From positions 97,770 to 161,769 of the forward strand of contig NMRB01001247.1 in assembly GCA_002633025.1 (NCBI GenBank): a stretch of DNA of 64,000 nucleotides, given 5' to 3'. Below, piece by piece: positions 22,371 to 34,561 of this stretch. Position 1 is the first letter of the stretch, and the number at the start of each line of letters is the position of its first letter. The notes under the pieces were generated by a model, which was given only the letters and a program-made list of their open reading frames with translations, made no database searches and had not been told where the DNA came from. Origin of the DNA: Notospermus geniculatus. Taxonomy: Eukaryota; Nemertea; Pilidiophora; Heteronemertea; Lineidae. The position numbers and the translations under genes are program-made.

Positions 22371-23092
22371 TCCCGAATTTAACGATCACTCCTTTTGGTA
22401 AAAGATACTTTCCACATACATGTAGTAATACATTATTTCAAATAGACGAACAATAGGCTGGAAGATATTGCAGTGGGAAAAACCGATATTTCCATTCATG
22501 AGAACTCAATCCACTGCCGACCACAGTAACGAAATCACTGGAATTCCCTTCTATGTATTTAGAGATATGGAGATAACGAAATAGCTCGTTGAAAATGTAA
22601 CCCGCCAGTTGTGTCAATCGAGGCGTGTGTCTCTAAATGATTGGTAAACGGAATTTATCTGTTTTATGGCCATCATAAGTACATGTAGGCCCTACGTCGA
22701 CGATCCTTGGACTATTGCTTGGCCATCGCTTGGTTGCACGGTTTAGTATACCGTATACCTACCTGTATAAGGTCGATTCATTACAATTAAACCCTAACGC
22801 CTACCTCATTGAATATGCAAATCATTTGATCATATGATCTAATCCCAGTGTACAATACAATGCACTGCTGTATGGTAGGATTTAGGCCATGTACACTGAA
22901 CAAGTGACAATAGATATTTGAAGTCTAGGCCAGGCCGAAGGCATTGTAGGCCCCATATTACGTGGACAACTTTCAGATACAAATACTCGAATGGCGTAAT
23001 GAATGATAATAAAACCAGGGAGATAAAATTTGCTGATGCTATGTCGAGCTTTTGCTTCATTTGGCCGTAAGATCTCGGTCTGTCTTGTTAAT
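22371..23092. other. Unassigned sequence
   Basis: No gene or repeat recognised. Confidence 0.35.
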
Positions 23093-23193
23093 GGCCCGTA
23101 TTTTAGAATGCTCCTCAACGTAAAGGAGTTTCTCAAGGCTATTGTTCTCCTTGAGGAACTTCTTTACGTTGAGGAGCACTCAAAAATACGAGC
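23093..23193. mobile_element. Long hairpin, MITE family TCGTATTTTAGAA
   Basis: GGCCCGTATTTTAGAATGCT at the left folds onto the text ending AAAAATACGAGC. Stem arms of about 45 bp surround a short loop (CTATTGTTCT). It is related to hairpins at 25030-25109, 28555-28636 and 30640-30719, all with the CTATTGTTCT loop motif. The stem is long enough to yield double-stranded RNA if transcribed. Confidence 0.7.
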
Positions 23194-25029
23194 TAAAGTG
23201 AATCATTTACTGATAGTTAACCAAGTCCCTAGTGTTGTATCAACCTGCTAAAGGGATCTGGCCAAGAGGCAGAGTCTGCCTATCTCATCACCGTCTGGCG
23301 AGGGGTTTCCAGCTCCTCCTTATCAGTGGGTAATCGTTTAATTACCCTTGGTCGATGTCACAGCATATGGTGTCTGCTCCACTTGAAGGTTTACAGAAAA
23401 TGACGATTTGTATGGCGCCCCGAATCAGCCATGCTATACTAGGGACTAGAAGTCTCACTGTGTTAAGGAAAGGACATTAATAAGTTCTTCGAACTTACGT
23501 CGTCCAATCCTTTTCCTTCATCATTTTGGAATAAAATATGTTTAAACTAAACTGTGTTTTGGTCTCTCTGATGCTACCCAGAGGCTCAACACTGAAAGTC
23601 AGGCATGTCAGGTTCCTCCGACACTCACACATTCATTTCACCAGTGGCTTCAGGCCAAGAATGAAAAGGGCTCAACGGTCGATAACGAAAATCTTACGCC
23701 GACGTTCATTTTTTTACTTGTTGACCGAGATTTTTCACAACTTATTATCTGTTTTTTAGAGCCGACGCGTCTAGTAATAGCCCCTGGCTTCTGTTTCATC
23801 CCCTGGTGACGGCGAAGTTCTAGTTTCGTCGGCTCGAGGCAATGCGATGTCGATATCCCACAGATGCTCACAAATTATGACATCTGTCTAAATGTAATGG
23901 ACTGGAAACTAGCACTGTCTCATCGACGCTGCGTGGTTTCTTCTAATTGTCCATCAGCCATCTTGAAGATCGTCCGGGATACCGCTCTGGCGTAGGTGGT
24001 GGTGGTGGTGGTGGTGGTGGAGGGGGGGGGGGGTTACTGCGCGTCCGGTTCCGCAAGCCCTGCGCGGAAATGCGTCCCGTGTGCTAGTTAGCAAGCGTCG
24101 GGCTCAAAAATAATGAATGCTCCCGCCGAGTTCGTTCCGTTGCGTTCCACTTCGGCAATAGCCGAAATGTCTTCCAGCGTTCATGGACGTGCTGTCAAAA
24201 TGAATTCGTAGACGTCATCAAGGTCGACCGTTAGCAGCATAAATCAATATACATGTATTCACTTAGAAAACTTAAGGCAAGGCAAAGAGAGTTTAAAAAT
24301 CCGAAACTCCCAGAGAAAAATCGATACTTTAAATCGAAACACGAAACCTCTCTTGGTGCTCACCAGGGGGCGTGCACACCACACATGGTTCACGGTAAAA
24401 CAGGAATTTATGAAAAAAAGGCATCATGAAGTCTCTGTTGTTTGTCTTCAAAAGCGAAAGCGGATATCTACTGTTTTTGAAATTTTTCTGTAGTATTATG
24501 TTATAAATAAAACCAAAGCATATTTCTACGATTTTCTTCCGAGCGAGGGATGATATATTGGTGGCAGTTGCAAAGGTATCAGCCAGTTGGCTCATTAGGC
24601 AGTTGCTTCATGTCAGGTTCTCTCCCCGTCAGCGAGGTTATTGGTAGCGACACGAACCAATGGGAGACCAGCTTCGGTTACTTCTCGATACTAACAAGCC
24701 CGTACCACCCACGGCGGACCCAGCTAATGAACGCCTGATTGGGAGGAGTTGCCTCCATCGACGCCAAGACGCACGCGCTGTATTCAATATTGAGTAGCGC
24801 ATTTTTGTTATTTGAAAAGAAAAATTACCTTCATCTTGATATGTTACGGTTCCCGACTTTAATTTACCAAGATACGATCTCCATTAAGATTTATCATTGT
24901 GACCAGTCCGCATTCAAGGACATCGTTGTCGTGGCTTTCTTCGTGGGAAAGATAGGGGGCAGCACCGGTATCGGATGAAGCCGACCGTTCACATCTTCGG
25001 TCTTTCAAAAATGTCACCTTTGACAGATT
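23194..25029. other. Unassigned sequence with (GGT)n and G-run
   Basis: A GGT microsatellite runs at about 23996-24020, followed by a G-run to 24034. No gene or other element recognised. Confidence 0.4.
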
Positions 25030-25109
25030 CCTTAATCTATTGTTCTCGATGGTTTTACAATAGACTTAAGGTCGACCTAACGTTAAGGAACGTTCTAAAA
25101 TACGACCCT
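25030..25109. mobile_element. Hairpin MITE, same family, left end short
   Basis: Has CTATTGTTCTCGATGG, then ACAATAGACTTAAGGTCGAC and AAGGAACGTTCTAAAATACG. The outer part of the left arm is missing compared with the 28555 copy. Confidence 0.7.
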
Positions 25110-28100
25110 TATCATCCGTCGATACGTATTTTGTAGGGTGCTACCACTTTGTATCACTTCGTTGGTACGAATCCTGGCAAAAAATACGTATTATAATGTT
25201 CTCCCAAGGGCGACCGTGGGAAACGAGTGTAAGCAATTGGTATAAACTGTGATTTAACACTTACGGTGACCTGTAAAAGATCTGCGCTTCGTCATAAAAA
25301 AGACGGCAAAAAATTCCAGTCGGATTTCAGCGACTAGCACGCTTGTTAGTAAATATGAATAGTGACACAGCAGCCAGGTGAAACTCGCGGCCAACTGGCA
25401 GAAGGTAAATAAACCAAAGGTTATCCGTGGTTAGCTACACTGCTGTATCCGCTCAGACGCTGGCTGGTGTCGGATGAGGATGCAGCTAACTCGAGGCAGA
25501 GGAATCAATGAGGGGCCAAACTCGGGTACCATTTTGGGAAGGGTCTGAGAGATCGCTAGCGCATGCGCACAAGTCATTCCCCATTCCCGGCCTCAACAGC
25601 CTTTCAATTGCCTTGTCTGTGTGTCGACCGCGGTATGATGTTATGACGTCTTGATTAGGAAGATCCCTTGACTGTTGTGAGAAGTGAACAACCTCGACCC
25701 AACATGGCTGTTTAACAATTCATTGTCAGCTGTGATCCCTGGCCGATAACGCGTCGCCTTTGGGTCTAGACGGACTAAATCACTACACACAATTCCAACA
25801 CACCACGATCCACCCCGCTGTATATCTACAATGCCTACACGTGTTCGTGTGGTAACTTGACATCTCCTTATGCCGATTCCTGTTGAAATAAGATTTAATT
25901 GATGTTACGGTACTTTGACACTCAGTCAGAGTTGTACCTATAAAATAAACTGGAAAATAACTGAGAAATCTTGCCGTCTATTAAATTAGTGTGAATTAGG
26001 TGTCTATCTGTTGGTGGATCTTTCTTCGTCTGCCAGAGACCGCCTCGATTAGCTGTTGGGGCATTCCGAATGTTACCACATCGGTGATAAAGGAAATGGT
26101 TTAGACCAAGGAGCTGATTATCGTCACTACAAGTGTCCACGCTGGCCAGATTTTATGGCTGGCGGCCTGCCACTTGGACGCTTGCAATGAGGGGTGTTAA
26201 TAAATGAGTAGAAACACTGATTGACGTTGCAGGGAAGTTAGTCAAAGTTGTTCTAGGCCCAATAGCTGCGGCCGAGTTCACGCACCTCCACGGTGTTCTA
26301 GTTATCTGTCAAGAAGAAAATCGCGGGAGGCGTATTTTACCTGGCCTGACGTGAAAACTCCGCAAGGGGTAGCCGAGGTTTTTATTCTCAAGGGATTCTT
26401 GTCTCCCTGACCCCCAGCTTTGCCCGATATTCATATTTGCACTTTCATGGGTATATTTCTCAAGAGGGTTTGGTCGTAATTCCGTTGTCCAACGATACAA
26501 AATCTTGGCCTGCTGGTTTAACCAATTATGAATTTAGAACAATTATATCAAGAATAACCACGATAACGAGAGGATTTTCTAATGTGTAGAAATACATCTT
26601 GTTCATCATCACGGTCATAATCCGCGTATATCGACAAGAAAAAGGCGAAGTTTGACCGCTAGCTCGGTATCGTCGTCTTCTTAATTTTAGGGCATCATTC
26701 CCCCTCATTCATTTGTAACTCGTACAATAAGGCTGTCAACCGTGATGTATGTAATTCAGCCAAGATAATGATCATAACTGTGAAGACAAAGCTAACAGAA
26801 CATGGCCGACTGGAAGATGACAGCGGATTTCCTTCTGGTGACAGTGATCAAGATACACGAGGGAAGCCCCCGAGGCGGAGGCCGACGCCACAAAGATTCG
26901 TCAATAGATGTGAATTATTATCACCACTACCTGAAACCTGGCTAATTGAAATAATTTTGTCAGTAAGTCACTTGATGACATCTTTGTCCGACTGGCGGAG
27001 GACATGATGATGTCGTGACAGGTGTTTCAACGCTTTTGTCGGCGAAGACGTTTCTCTCGAACGATTCTCTGGAACGTTTGTTGACACTCGGCTCTCTGGA
27101 ATCGCCACAAGAGGGCGCTGATAACGGACTGGCACGCCGAATGTTGTAATATCTTTCACGAACCCAGGCCACAAGGACCTGCTGCAGTATGAAAATAGAC
27201 GACCAGGGTCCGAACAATGGCCTGGAAAATTCTTGGCATAATCTGAAGATGGCGAGCAGCTGAGCTCGAGAGGAAACACCTCCCAACTGCTTGAGAGAAT
27301 TGTTTGGTGGGCGTGTTACCAGAGGCAGCTTATTTTATGAGAAAACAACGAAAGTTTGTCTTTCTTGGGAGACGTCTGATGCCCTCGGGCGGGAATGCCC
27401 ACCGGTTTTTGTCATCGATTGAGGCTACAGTAGCCCATCAGGGACAGTTACTTTTTCCTCCATGATGCAGAAAAGAATAGAAGCTGCTTTTTCTGTTACA
27501 ATACTACTGTTCCCAGTCCATTTTTTCCACGAACGGCTGTATTTTCATCGCGCTCGTGAGTCGGGTTCGGAATGTAGCCGTGATAGAAAACATCACAATC
27601 CTCCGAGATATACCAGTAATTGATCAATTCTGTTTGCAAACACAGGTCAGGCATGACAAATTTTCAAAATGTATTGTTTTCTTTTTTCCTAATATGTTTT
27701 CATTGCTTTTGATCTGGCCCAATATGTTTATATCACTTTGAATTTTACGAACAGTGGGCTGTTGATAATCTTCGTTTCTGTTTGTCAAGAAAACAACGCA
27801 TGTCTTTCTGATGTGTACCACCTCGCTGTGTCCTTCTTCCTTCATTCTTACAGAAAATACAGTGATATTCATGCCAGAAATATCATCTGTTTACAGAAAA
27901 TATACAAAAAATAACATTATTCTTCAATGTCTAAAGATATCAAACCGGGGAAGCTTGGATTTTCTTGGACGTCGTGTTAAAACTAGCAAGTATCTGATGA
28001 AGCAGGTCATGATGATCACGTGACTGTCATGTCTGTGCGACCAACGATCTTTGTGCAGCCGTTGTCGCCAAAGAATGTATCAGTACATCAGAATTAAGTT

Positions 28101-28554
28101 CAGGCTAATCTGACCTAAGTTTATAAGCAGCCACCAGGTCTTCGCATCCGGTGATAAACCTCTCTTGCAGCCCAAACGGACAATTACACCGGAATAATTA
28201 CGAATCTCCTCATCAGGCAAGATTAGGAAAGTTTGAACTCTTGTAGGATTTCACAACTCTTGACGATAATTACTGAGATGTACCGCTGAGATTGTGTTGA
28301 TATTTATAACACAGCAACCTTACCTCGCCATATATGCCACACGGCAAATCAACAGTGATCGCAGTGTCGAAGCAGTGGTCAGCTGAGCTCCAGGCCCATG
28401 GGCCTCTTGTTATGGAGTAAATTTGGTTCATGTTGAGCTGGGCGGGGATGGGACATTCCTCAGACATTTTGGCTGACGTGCAAAACAACATCTTGAAATC
28501 AAGGATTCATATCGCTGCGTATTCGGACTACACTCTATGGATGAGTGGAATAAA
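25110..28554. other. Unassigned non-coding region
   Basis: No supported gene. A frame at 26768-27007 (+) encodes DTRGKPPRRRPTPQRFVNR but has no partner exon. Overlapping minus-strand frames near 26960-27286 have no domain. Confidence 0.35.
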
Positions 28555-28636
28555 GGGTCGTATTTTAGAACGTTCCTTAAGTCTATTGTTCTCGATGGTT
28601 TACGTCAATGTTAAGGAACGTTCTAAAATACGGCCC
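28555..28636. mobile_element. Hairpin MITE, best-preserved copy of family
   Basis: GGGTCGTATTTTAGAACGTT and AACGTTCTAAAATACGGCCC are the two ends. The loop holds GTCTATTGTTCTCGATGG. It is 82 bp and nearly fully palindromic. Confidence 0.75.
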
Positions 28637-28777
28637 AAAGTCCGAAGGCAAGGTGACTGTAGGCCTTGATATTTGAAGACGGCAGAAAGAGGGCTGCTGC
28701 CAAGAATGTAGCCGGCCGTTGATTACTCTGAGTTATGTTCGAAGGGTCGATATTTGATGACGGAGGCCTTGTTACAA

Positions 28778-28989
28778 CCAATAATGTCACAATTGACCAA
28801 TAATGTCACAACCGATGATAATGTCACAATTGTGACATTATGAACACCTCATCCAACCAATAATGTCACAACTTGCTAATAATGTCACAACTTTTCCTTA
28901 CCGATAATGTCGCAACATTTTGACCAATAATGTCACAACTTTTCCTTACCGATGATGTCACAACATTTTGACCAATAATGTCACAACCC
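28778..28989. repeat. Short-motif array A (AATGTCACAA)
   Basis: About nine direct copies of AATAATGTCACAA, irregularly spaced by 14-28 bp, and one inverted copy (TTGTGACATTAT near 28830). The array opens with CTTGTTACAACC and contains the spacer CTCATCCAACC after the inverted copy. It is aligned throughout with array B. Two units vary (TGTCGCAAC; GATGATGTCACAAC). No gene. Confidence 0.85.
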
Positions 28990-29086
28990 CAGTAACTAGC
29001 GCAGATCATGTCAGGATAATGTGATGGTGATTTTTTTGCCCCTCCCTCATGGAACTTTGCTGCCGTCTTTTGGCAATAGGTGCAGC

Positions 29087-29303
29087 TTGTTACAACTCAT
29101 AACGTTACACCGACGCATAATGTTACACTAATGCCTAACGTTACTGGTGTAACATCATACGCTGACTCATCTAACTCATAATGTTACAATCGACGCATAA
29201 TGTTACACTTTTTCTAACGCATAATGTTACACTTTTTGACGCATAATGGTACACCTGATCCTAACGCATAACGTTACACCGACCTAACGCATAATGTTAC
29301 ACC
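29087..29303. repeat. Short-motif array B (AATGTTACAC)
   Basis: About eight direct copies of GCATAATGTTACAC and one inverted copy (GGTGTAACATCAT near 29146). It starts CTTGTTACAACT and has CTCATCTAACT after the inverted unit, the same order as array A. Nearly every unit has TGTTAC where array A has TGTCAC. Confidence 0.85.
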
Positions 29304-30639
29304 ACTGTTAAGTTGANACATACAACGTACATTTTGTAATGCATTTTTGTAGTTCGTCTTACTGCAGCTAGATGGCTCCGTCTAGGTCGGCAGTCAATAC
29401 CGTGATTCTTCAAAAATTATCTGATCCCCGTTTCTTCTGACCGCGTATGCTTTTTATGCCTAGCATTTGCTCGGAAGTGGTAGACACAGTTGGAAAGCCC
29501 ACAATCTCTAATTTCCAATGGAACAAATCGTATTTTGCATACGGTATAAGCCAGAACAAATCACTCGCCACTTTGCTTGTGAGGATGTTGATGCAGCCTG
29601 GAACCGTTTTCCAACAAGCAATTGCCTGTTACTCCACAAAAAATTCATTTTCCAACCGATTTTCAAACGACAAAAACGAAAATGAAGTTCTTGCTCGCCC
29701 ACACTTTTTGTTATCCATTGCGCAGCCGTACTAACTGAAGAGATCCCGGAGGAATCTAGAGAATCTCAGCTACTGTTTCTCGCGCATGTGGATGTCTGCT
29801 AGCAGTGACGTCATACAAACAAGCAATATGGCTGCGCCCACGGCGGTATTCATATACACTACAGGTTTAGGTGTGTTAAGGTCCACCTTAGGGCGAGCCA
29901 ACGTTTTGAATTTTTGAAACGTGGCCAGGCGTTGTAAATGTCAAAATACCATAAAAGTACAAGTTGTATGACGGAAATGAAGGCACCTCTGGGGTCTATA
30001 CCGGTAAGTCAAAAGGAATTGAATGAGACGCATCTTGGAGCGCACTAATTAGCTAATAAGTTGAAACAAAAGACTAGTAATCGGTACACTTTCCCAAGAA
30101 ATGTTACATTTTGAAGATCAAACGACATGTGGATCATAAAGTTCGAGGTCATAAAGTCCACCCATTTTGATATATTTTCAACAGGTATTGAGTACTCGGC
30201 ATGTGAATTTCATGACTGCTGCCAGATTTTCCAAAACAGGGCGGCCATATTGGATTTGGATTTTAATTCCTGGTTGTCCTTTTTGTACTGAGCATGTATG
30301 GTGTACATGAAGTGCATGTCAGGACACCCTCGCCACCCCAGGTTCTTTGGGTTTGTGACATTGTTGCCACACCTTCAATGTGTCATTTACATGCTTCCTC
30401 TCCAAGAAAATTGTGGGTGACCCGAAAATTGTACCTGTTTTTCGTGTTTGGTGAATTTCTTTGTTTACGATTATGTAATGTAATTAAGCTGTAATCCTTG
30501 GGACTTTCCTCATTTTCTGTGTCTATAAAGCACATTGATCACATTGGACTATAAAAACAGTCAACTGGGGGTGTCTTTATTGCTTTTCTCAGAGAGGCCT
30601 GGATTGAAGCACGATGAAAATTCACAATGATGGCTCGCC
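29304..30639. other. Unassigned sequence
   Basis: No gene recognised. The minus- and plus-strand frames around 29447-29734 are mirror shadows without a known motif. A GGCGGCCATATTGGAT phrase near 30240 is an HLE-unit fragment. Confidence 0.35.
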
Positions 30640-30719
30640 CTTAAATCTATTGTTCTTGATGGTTTTACAATAGACTTAAGGTCGACCTTAACGTTAAGGA
30701 ACATTCTAAAATACGACCC
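30640..30719. mobile_element. Hairpin MITE, same family, left end short
   Basis: Shares CTATTGTTCTTGATGG, AATAGACTTAAGGTCGACC and the right end AACATTCTAAAATACGACCC with the 25-kb copy. Both lack the outer left arm at a similar position. Confidence 0.7.
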
Positions 30720-31049
30720 TAGGTAAATTTTCAAACCGAAATAAAACATTCCAGGAAATACAGCCCACAAAACATGCCACCCTATAGTAAATTCCAAACA
30801 TTCACCACAGTAACCTTGAATTGAAAAGTAGGTCATGAATATACATGTATGACAAAAATTTGGTGAGGATCCAACCAGTGGTAAAGGCGAAATAGTACCT
30901 GGATATTATGAACTCCCGGATATTACATGTACGGTATGTAAATCCTCGCTAATATTACGAACTCCGCATTAGTACGAACTTACCCCTTGGACCCCGAATG
31001 GTTCGTAATAGCAGGGGGGACTGCACTTTAAAAGTTTCTGCAAACATAC

Positions 31050-31135
31050 CATCAAGAATGTAGACATCCGTATGCTTTATCTTTGTGGAAATCCTGCTGA
31101 ACAACTGGTCCACATCCTCGTGAGTGTGACCCACA
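31050..31135 (-). pseudogene. DUF7869-type gene, downstream exon-like block
   Basis: On the minus strand this reads VGHTHEDVDQLFSRISTK, then IKHTDVYILD. VGHTHEDxDQxFS is the hallmark of DUF7869-type transposase-like proteins. It is flanked by a plausible acceptor (AAAG at the 5' side) and donor (G|GTATGT, intron starting at 31049 going down). It lies downstream of the block at 31403-31849 on the same strand, in the order expected. No longer frame covers it. Confidence 0.65.
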
Positions 31136-31402
31136 CTTTAATGTTCAATGTGACCGGCTTTAATGTGGTCTACTAGTATTTCGGCGGCATTCATAAATTG
31201 GCTGATTCGAATGTTTGTGGTTTCAAGAGCAGTCAATATCTCTGAATATGGTAATGCTCTGGGTGGGAACCTTGCCTACCGAACAGTGAGGTTACAAATG
31301 CGAGATTAAGGTATGCCACAATTACACTCTCTTATTGACGAAGAAGCATGAACTCATCCATCAGGAAACAAACTGCCAAATATAATAATACAAATACATT
31401 TT

Positions 31403-31849
31403 CTAGGTCTGGACACACATAATTCCTGGTTTTTTACTTCCTTCATCAAATATTCCAAGTTCCACAATCAGCCATCCAAGAGAAAGAACAAATCGATTTT
31501 TATTCTCCCGGAAACAGTTGTCCAACTGGACATGAATTTTCCGAGCAGGCTTGTACCTGTACCGGACGATTATATCCAGCAATATGTTCATCGTAAGATT
31601 TGCGTCATGCAGGTACTCTGTCAAATCAATACACACGTGGGCTTCCGTCCCTTCCTTACAATCAGTGTGCACCAAAACACCTGAAAAAACATGGATACAA
31701 TGCAATTCCGGAACATTCATAAATGGAGGTAAAGTTGCCTCTGAGCGCACGTGCCAAAACTTTGGGCGTGGCCTGCTCCACAGAGGAAGGATTAAACCAG
31801 CATAGTGCCACAGCAAAATTAGTGTTTTCTGAATGTACAAAGTGCACAC
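31403..31849 (-). pseudogene. DUF7869-type transposase-like protein, upstream block
   Basis: The minus-strand frame contains VFSGVLVHTDCKEG, later NILLDIIVRYR and KIHVQLDNCFRENKNRFVLS, then LGWLIVELGIFDE. Families with a DNxxxENKN motif and a later VGHTHEDxDQ motif are DUF7869-type proteins with a predicted RNase H-like, transposase-like fold. The frame leaves the family text after GIFDE, and the next conserved block is 250 bp on, so an intron or decay separates them. The N-terminal part is not recognisable upstream. It may be a domesticated gene fragment or a dead transposon. Confidence 0.65.
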
Positions 31850-32261
31850 ATAACATTCTAAAAGATTTCTCTATGGCACATGTCTGGTTATCTGAAATCT
31901 ATCAGATTGGTGAACAGCGCCCCCTACATAGAAATGTTCATGACATTTGTCACTCATTTGGTAAAGAGTGCCGTACAAATTCTTCTTGCATGTTAAAATA
32001 TCATAAAAGGACTACAGACTCAGCTAATTCCAAGCAGCTTTATGGTTAGAATTTTTATTGACCCCTCAACACCACTACAGAACGCCGGTTATGCAATTTC
32101 TTCCAAATGTCAACAGCCTGTGAGCCTAGATGAAGCAGAGTGCCTAAGCAATTTCTGGTGTCCCTAGTATAGCCCCAAGGGAGGTTTAATTAAATGCCCG
32201 TCACCATCTCTATATGTATCTGGTTTAAAACTGAGTAAATCCACTGTCAAAAGGGGGAAAA
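31850..32261. other. Unassigned sequence
   Basis: No further exon of the DUF7869-type gene and no repeat recognised. Confidence 0.35.
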
Positions 32262-32409
32262 AATAGCCCCGCTGTTGCGGGCGTAACCCCTCGGCCGGTG
32301 TGTTTTACTGAAAGCAGATATGGGAAGTGGTATACCCTGTAACGAAGCTGAAATGAAGTAGTTGTGCATTAATTTGTTACCTGGAGGGTTGGTGGTTTTA
32401 GGTAATTGC
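32262..32409 (+). repeat. Copy of the gypsy 3' LTR end
   Basis: 147 bp nearly identical to 15588-15734, ending TAATTGCA. It could be a truncated solo LTR. On its left a G/A-rich stretch (AAAAGGGGGAAAAAA) precedes it. Confidence 0.65.
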
Positions 32410-32439
32410 AGTCCATATTGTGAGTGAATTGGAGACTAC

Positions 32440-33193
32440 AAATCCAAAGCATTCTCAAGTTAGAGCGTTCATGTCGTTGACCAGTCAGAATTTTTTTTAT
32501 CAGCTTTTGACCTCTGTCACTGTGAAATGTAGGTGTAATCAAAAACCCGCCTGATATGTTGTGTACCCTGACTGGATACACCCACCATAAAAATTTCATG
32601 AAGTTTCTATGGCTAGTTTAGGAGTACTCGCAAATTTTGTCATTTCACTATGTGCCCCCTGGTGGTGAAAGTAGGAATCAGATCCGGTCGATTTTCAATA
32701 GCGAGAAGCGTCATGTCATGAGGTATCAACATACAAAATGTGAGACTAAAATTCCAAAGCATTCTCAAGTTAGCGCGTTCACGTCGTTGACCAATCAGAT
32801 TTCACCTTTTGACCTCTGCGACCTTGAAATGTACGTCAAATCAAAAACCCGTCTGTTATGTTGTGTACCCTCACTGGATACACCCACCATAAAAATTTCA
32901 TAAAGTTTCGATGACTTGTTTAGGAGTGATCGCAAATTTTGTCATTTCACTATGTGCCCCCTGGTGGCCAAAGTAGGAATCAGATCCGGTCGATTTTCAA
33001 TAGCGAGAAGCGTCATGTCATGAGGTATCATCATACAAAATGTGAGACTAAAATTCCAAAGCATTCTCAAGTTAGAGCGTTCACGTCGTTGACCAATCAG
33101 ATTTTACCTTTTGACCTGTGCGACCTTGAAATGTAGGTCAAATCAAAAACCCGTCTAATATGTTGTGTACCTTGACTGGATACACCCACCATA
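32440..33193 (+). repeat. 302-bp tandem repeat, about 2.5 units
   Basis: Units containing TATGTGCCCCCTGGTGG recur exactly 302 bp apart (frames at 32637 and 32939 are duplicates). Each has a TTTTGACCTCTGCGACCTTG block like the HLE half-site block. A further partial copy is at 41287-41490. The open frames here are products of the repeat, not genes. Confidence 0.8.
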
Positions 33194-34238
33194 ATGAAAT
33201 GGTCCATGGACCATGTGCTCACTCGTTGACATAGTGTAATGACAGAGAGAGGATGAGCGAACATCTGGGGCAAGTCATTCCCAAGTTGCAGGACTTGTTT
33301 TTGGCCACCTGGAGCCAAGCTAAGAATCGAATCGGACCGAAACTTGGTTAGGGTTAATGTCCCAGAAGAACAGATGACCTGCATNNNNNNNNNNNNNNNN
33401 NNNNNNNNNNNNNNNNNNNNNNNNNNNNNNNNNNNNNNNNNNNNNNNNNNNNNNNNNNNNNNNNNNNNNNNNNNNNNNNNNNNNNNNNNNNNNNNNNNNN
33501 NNNNNNNNNNNNNNNNNNNNNNNNNNNNNNNNNNNNNNNNNNNNNNNNNNNNNNNNNNNNNNNNNNNNNNNNNNNNNNNNNNNNNNNNNNNNNNNNNNNN
33601 NNNNNNNNNNNNNNNNNNNNNNNNNNNNNNNNNNNNNNNNNNNNNNNNNNNNNNNNNNNNNNNNNNNNNNNNNNNNNNNNNNNNNNNNNNNNNNNNNNNN
33701 NNNNNNNNNNNNNNNNNNNNNNNNNNNNNNNNNNNNNNNNNNNNNNNNNNNNNNNNNNNNNNNNNNNNNNNNNNNNNNNNNNNNNNNNNNNNNNNNNNNN
33801 NNNNNNNNNNNNNNNNNNNNNNNNNNNNNNNNNNNNNNNNNNNNNNNNNNNNNNNNNNNNNNNNNNNNNNNNNNNNNNNNNNNNNNNNNNNNNNNNNNNN
33901 NNNNNNNNNNNNNNNNNNNNNNNNNNNNNNNNNNNNNNNNNNNNNNNNNNNNNNNNNNNNNNNNNNNNNNNNNNNNNNNNTGTACCCACCATAAAAATTT
34001 GGTGATGATCCGATCAACGGTTAAGGCGAAACTGCACTTTAAAGGTTTTCGGTTTATCTCCCCTGGTGGCCAAGCCAGGAATCAGATCGGACCGAAATTG
34101 GGTGTCATAGGTCATTTGACCTAGGGGTATATGTGTACCAAGTTTCAGATCAATAGCCCCAGCGGTTACAAAACGTGCCCTGCTAACGGACGACGACGAC
34201 GGACGACGCGTGATGGCTATAGCTCACGAGTGAGCTAA
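33194..34238 (+). mobile_element. HLE copy 5, interrupted by assembly gap
   Basis: Starts ATGAAATGGTCCATGGACC in the short form shared with 16396. It enters the gap at 33385 and resumes at 33981 with the half-site-distal part, CTAACGGACGACGACGACGG and the terminal hairpin AGCTCACGAGTGAGCTAA. Confidence 0.75.
33385..33980. other. Assembly gap (596 N)
   Basis: Unresolved bases. Frames spanning them are meaningless. Confidence 1.
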
Positions 34239-34561
34239 AAATACTTGTCTTTTCCAAGTTTAGCTTTTTGGGGCCTAGGCGTACATGTAATGTACTTGTA
34301 GGTGGTGCTATGGCCACAGATTGAGCAAAAATTCGGAATTTTTTCTTTTCACAAGTCAATGTTCCAACATACCAAATTTCATTGAATTCTGGGGTTGGGG
34401 GTTAACTCCAAATCTTTTCCAAAAAGTGCTATTTTCTCAGATTCTGGCTCTTCATTAGATGGTCCAGCTTGTCAATTTGAACTTTCACAACCGTGCATTG
34501 CTGGTTCAATTGGCCATACCCTTCAAACAAGTCACTTTGGCACACATTCCAACCTGAAAAA
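34239..34561. other. Decayed repeat sequence
   Basis: Includes CCAAATTTCATTGAATTCTG, which also occurs in similar form near 45058-45076. No gene. Confidence 0.4.

Noticed and set aside
26960-27286. Two overlapping minus-strand frames of over 100 codons
   Set aside because: They overlap in different frames, with no domain and no splice context.
28778-29303. CRISPR-like array
   Set aside because: Units are short, spacers irregular and partly similar, one unit is inverted, and the context is animal DNA.
33097-34017. Long open frames across the N gap, also at 47008-48165
   Set aside because: They consist mostly of unknown bases; length is an artefact of gaps.
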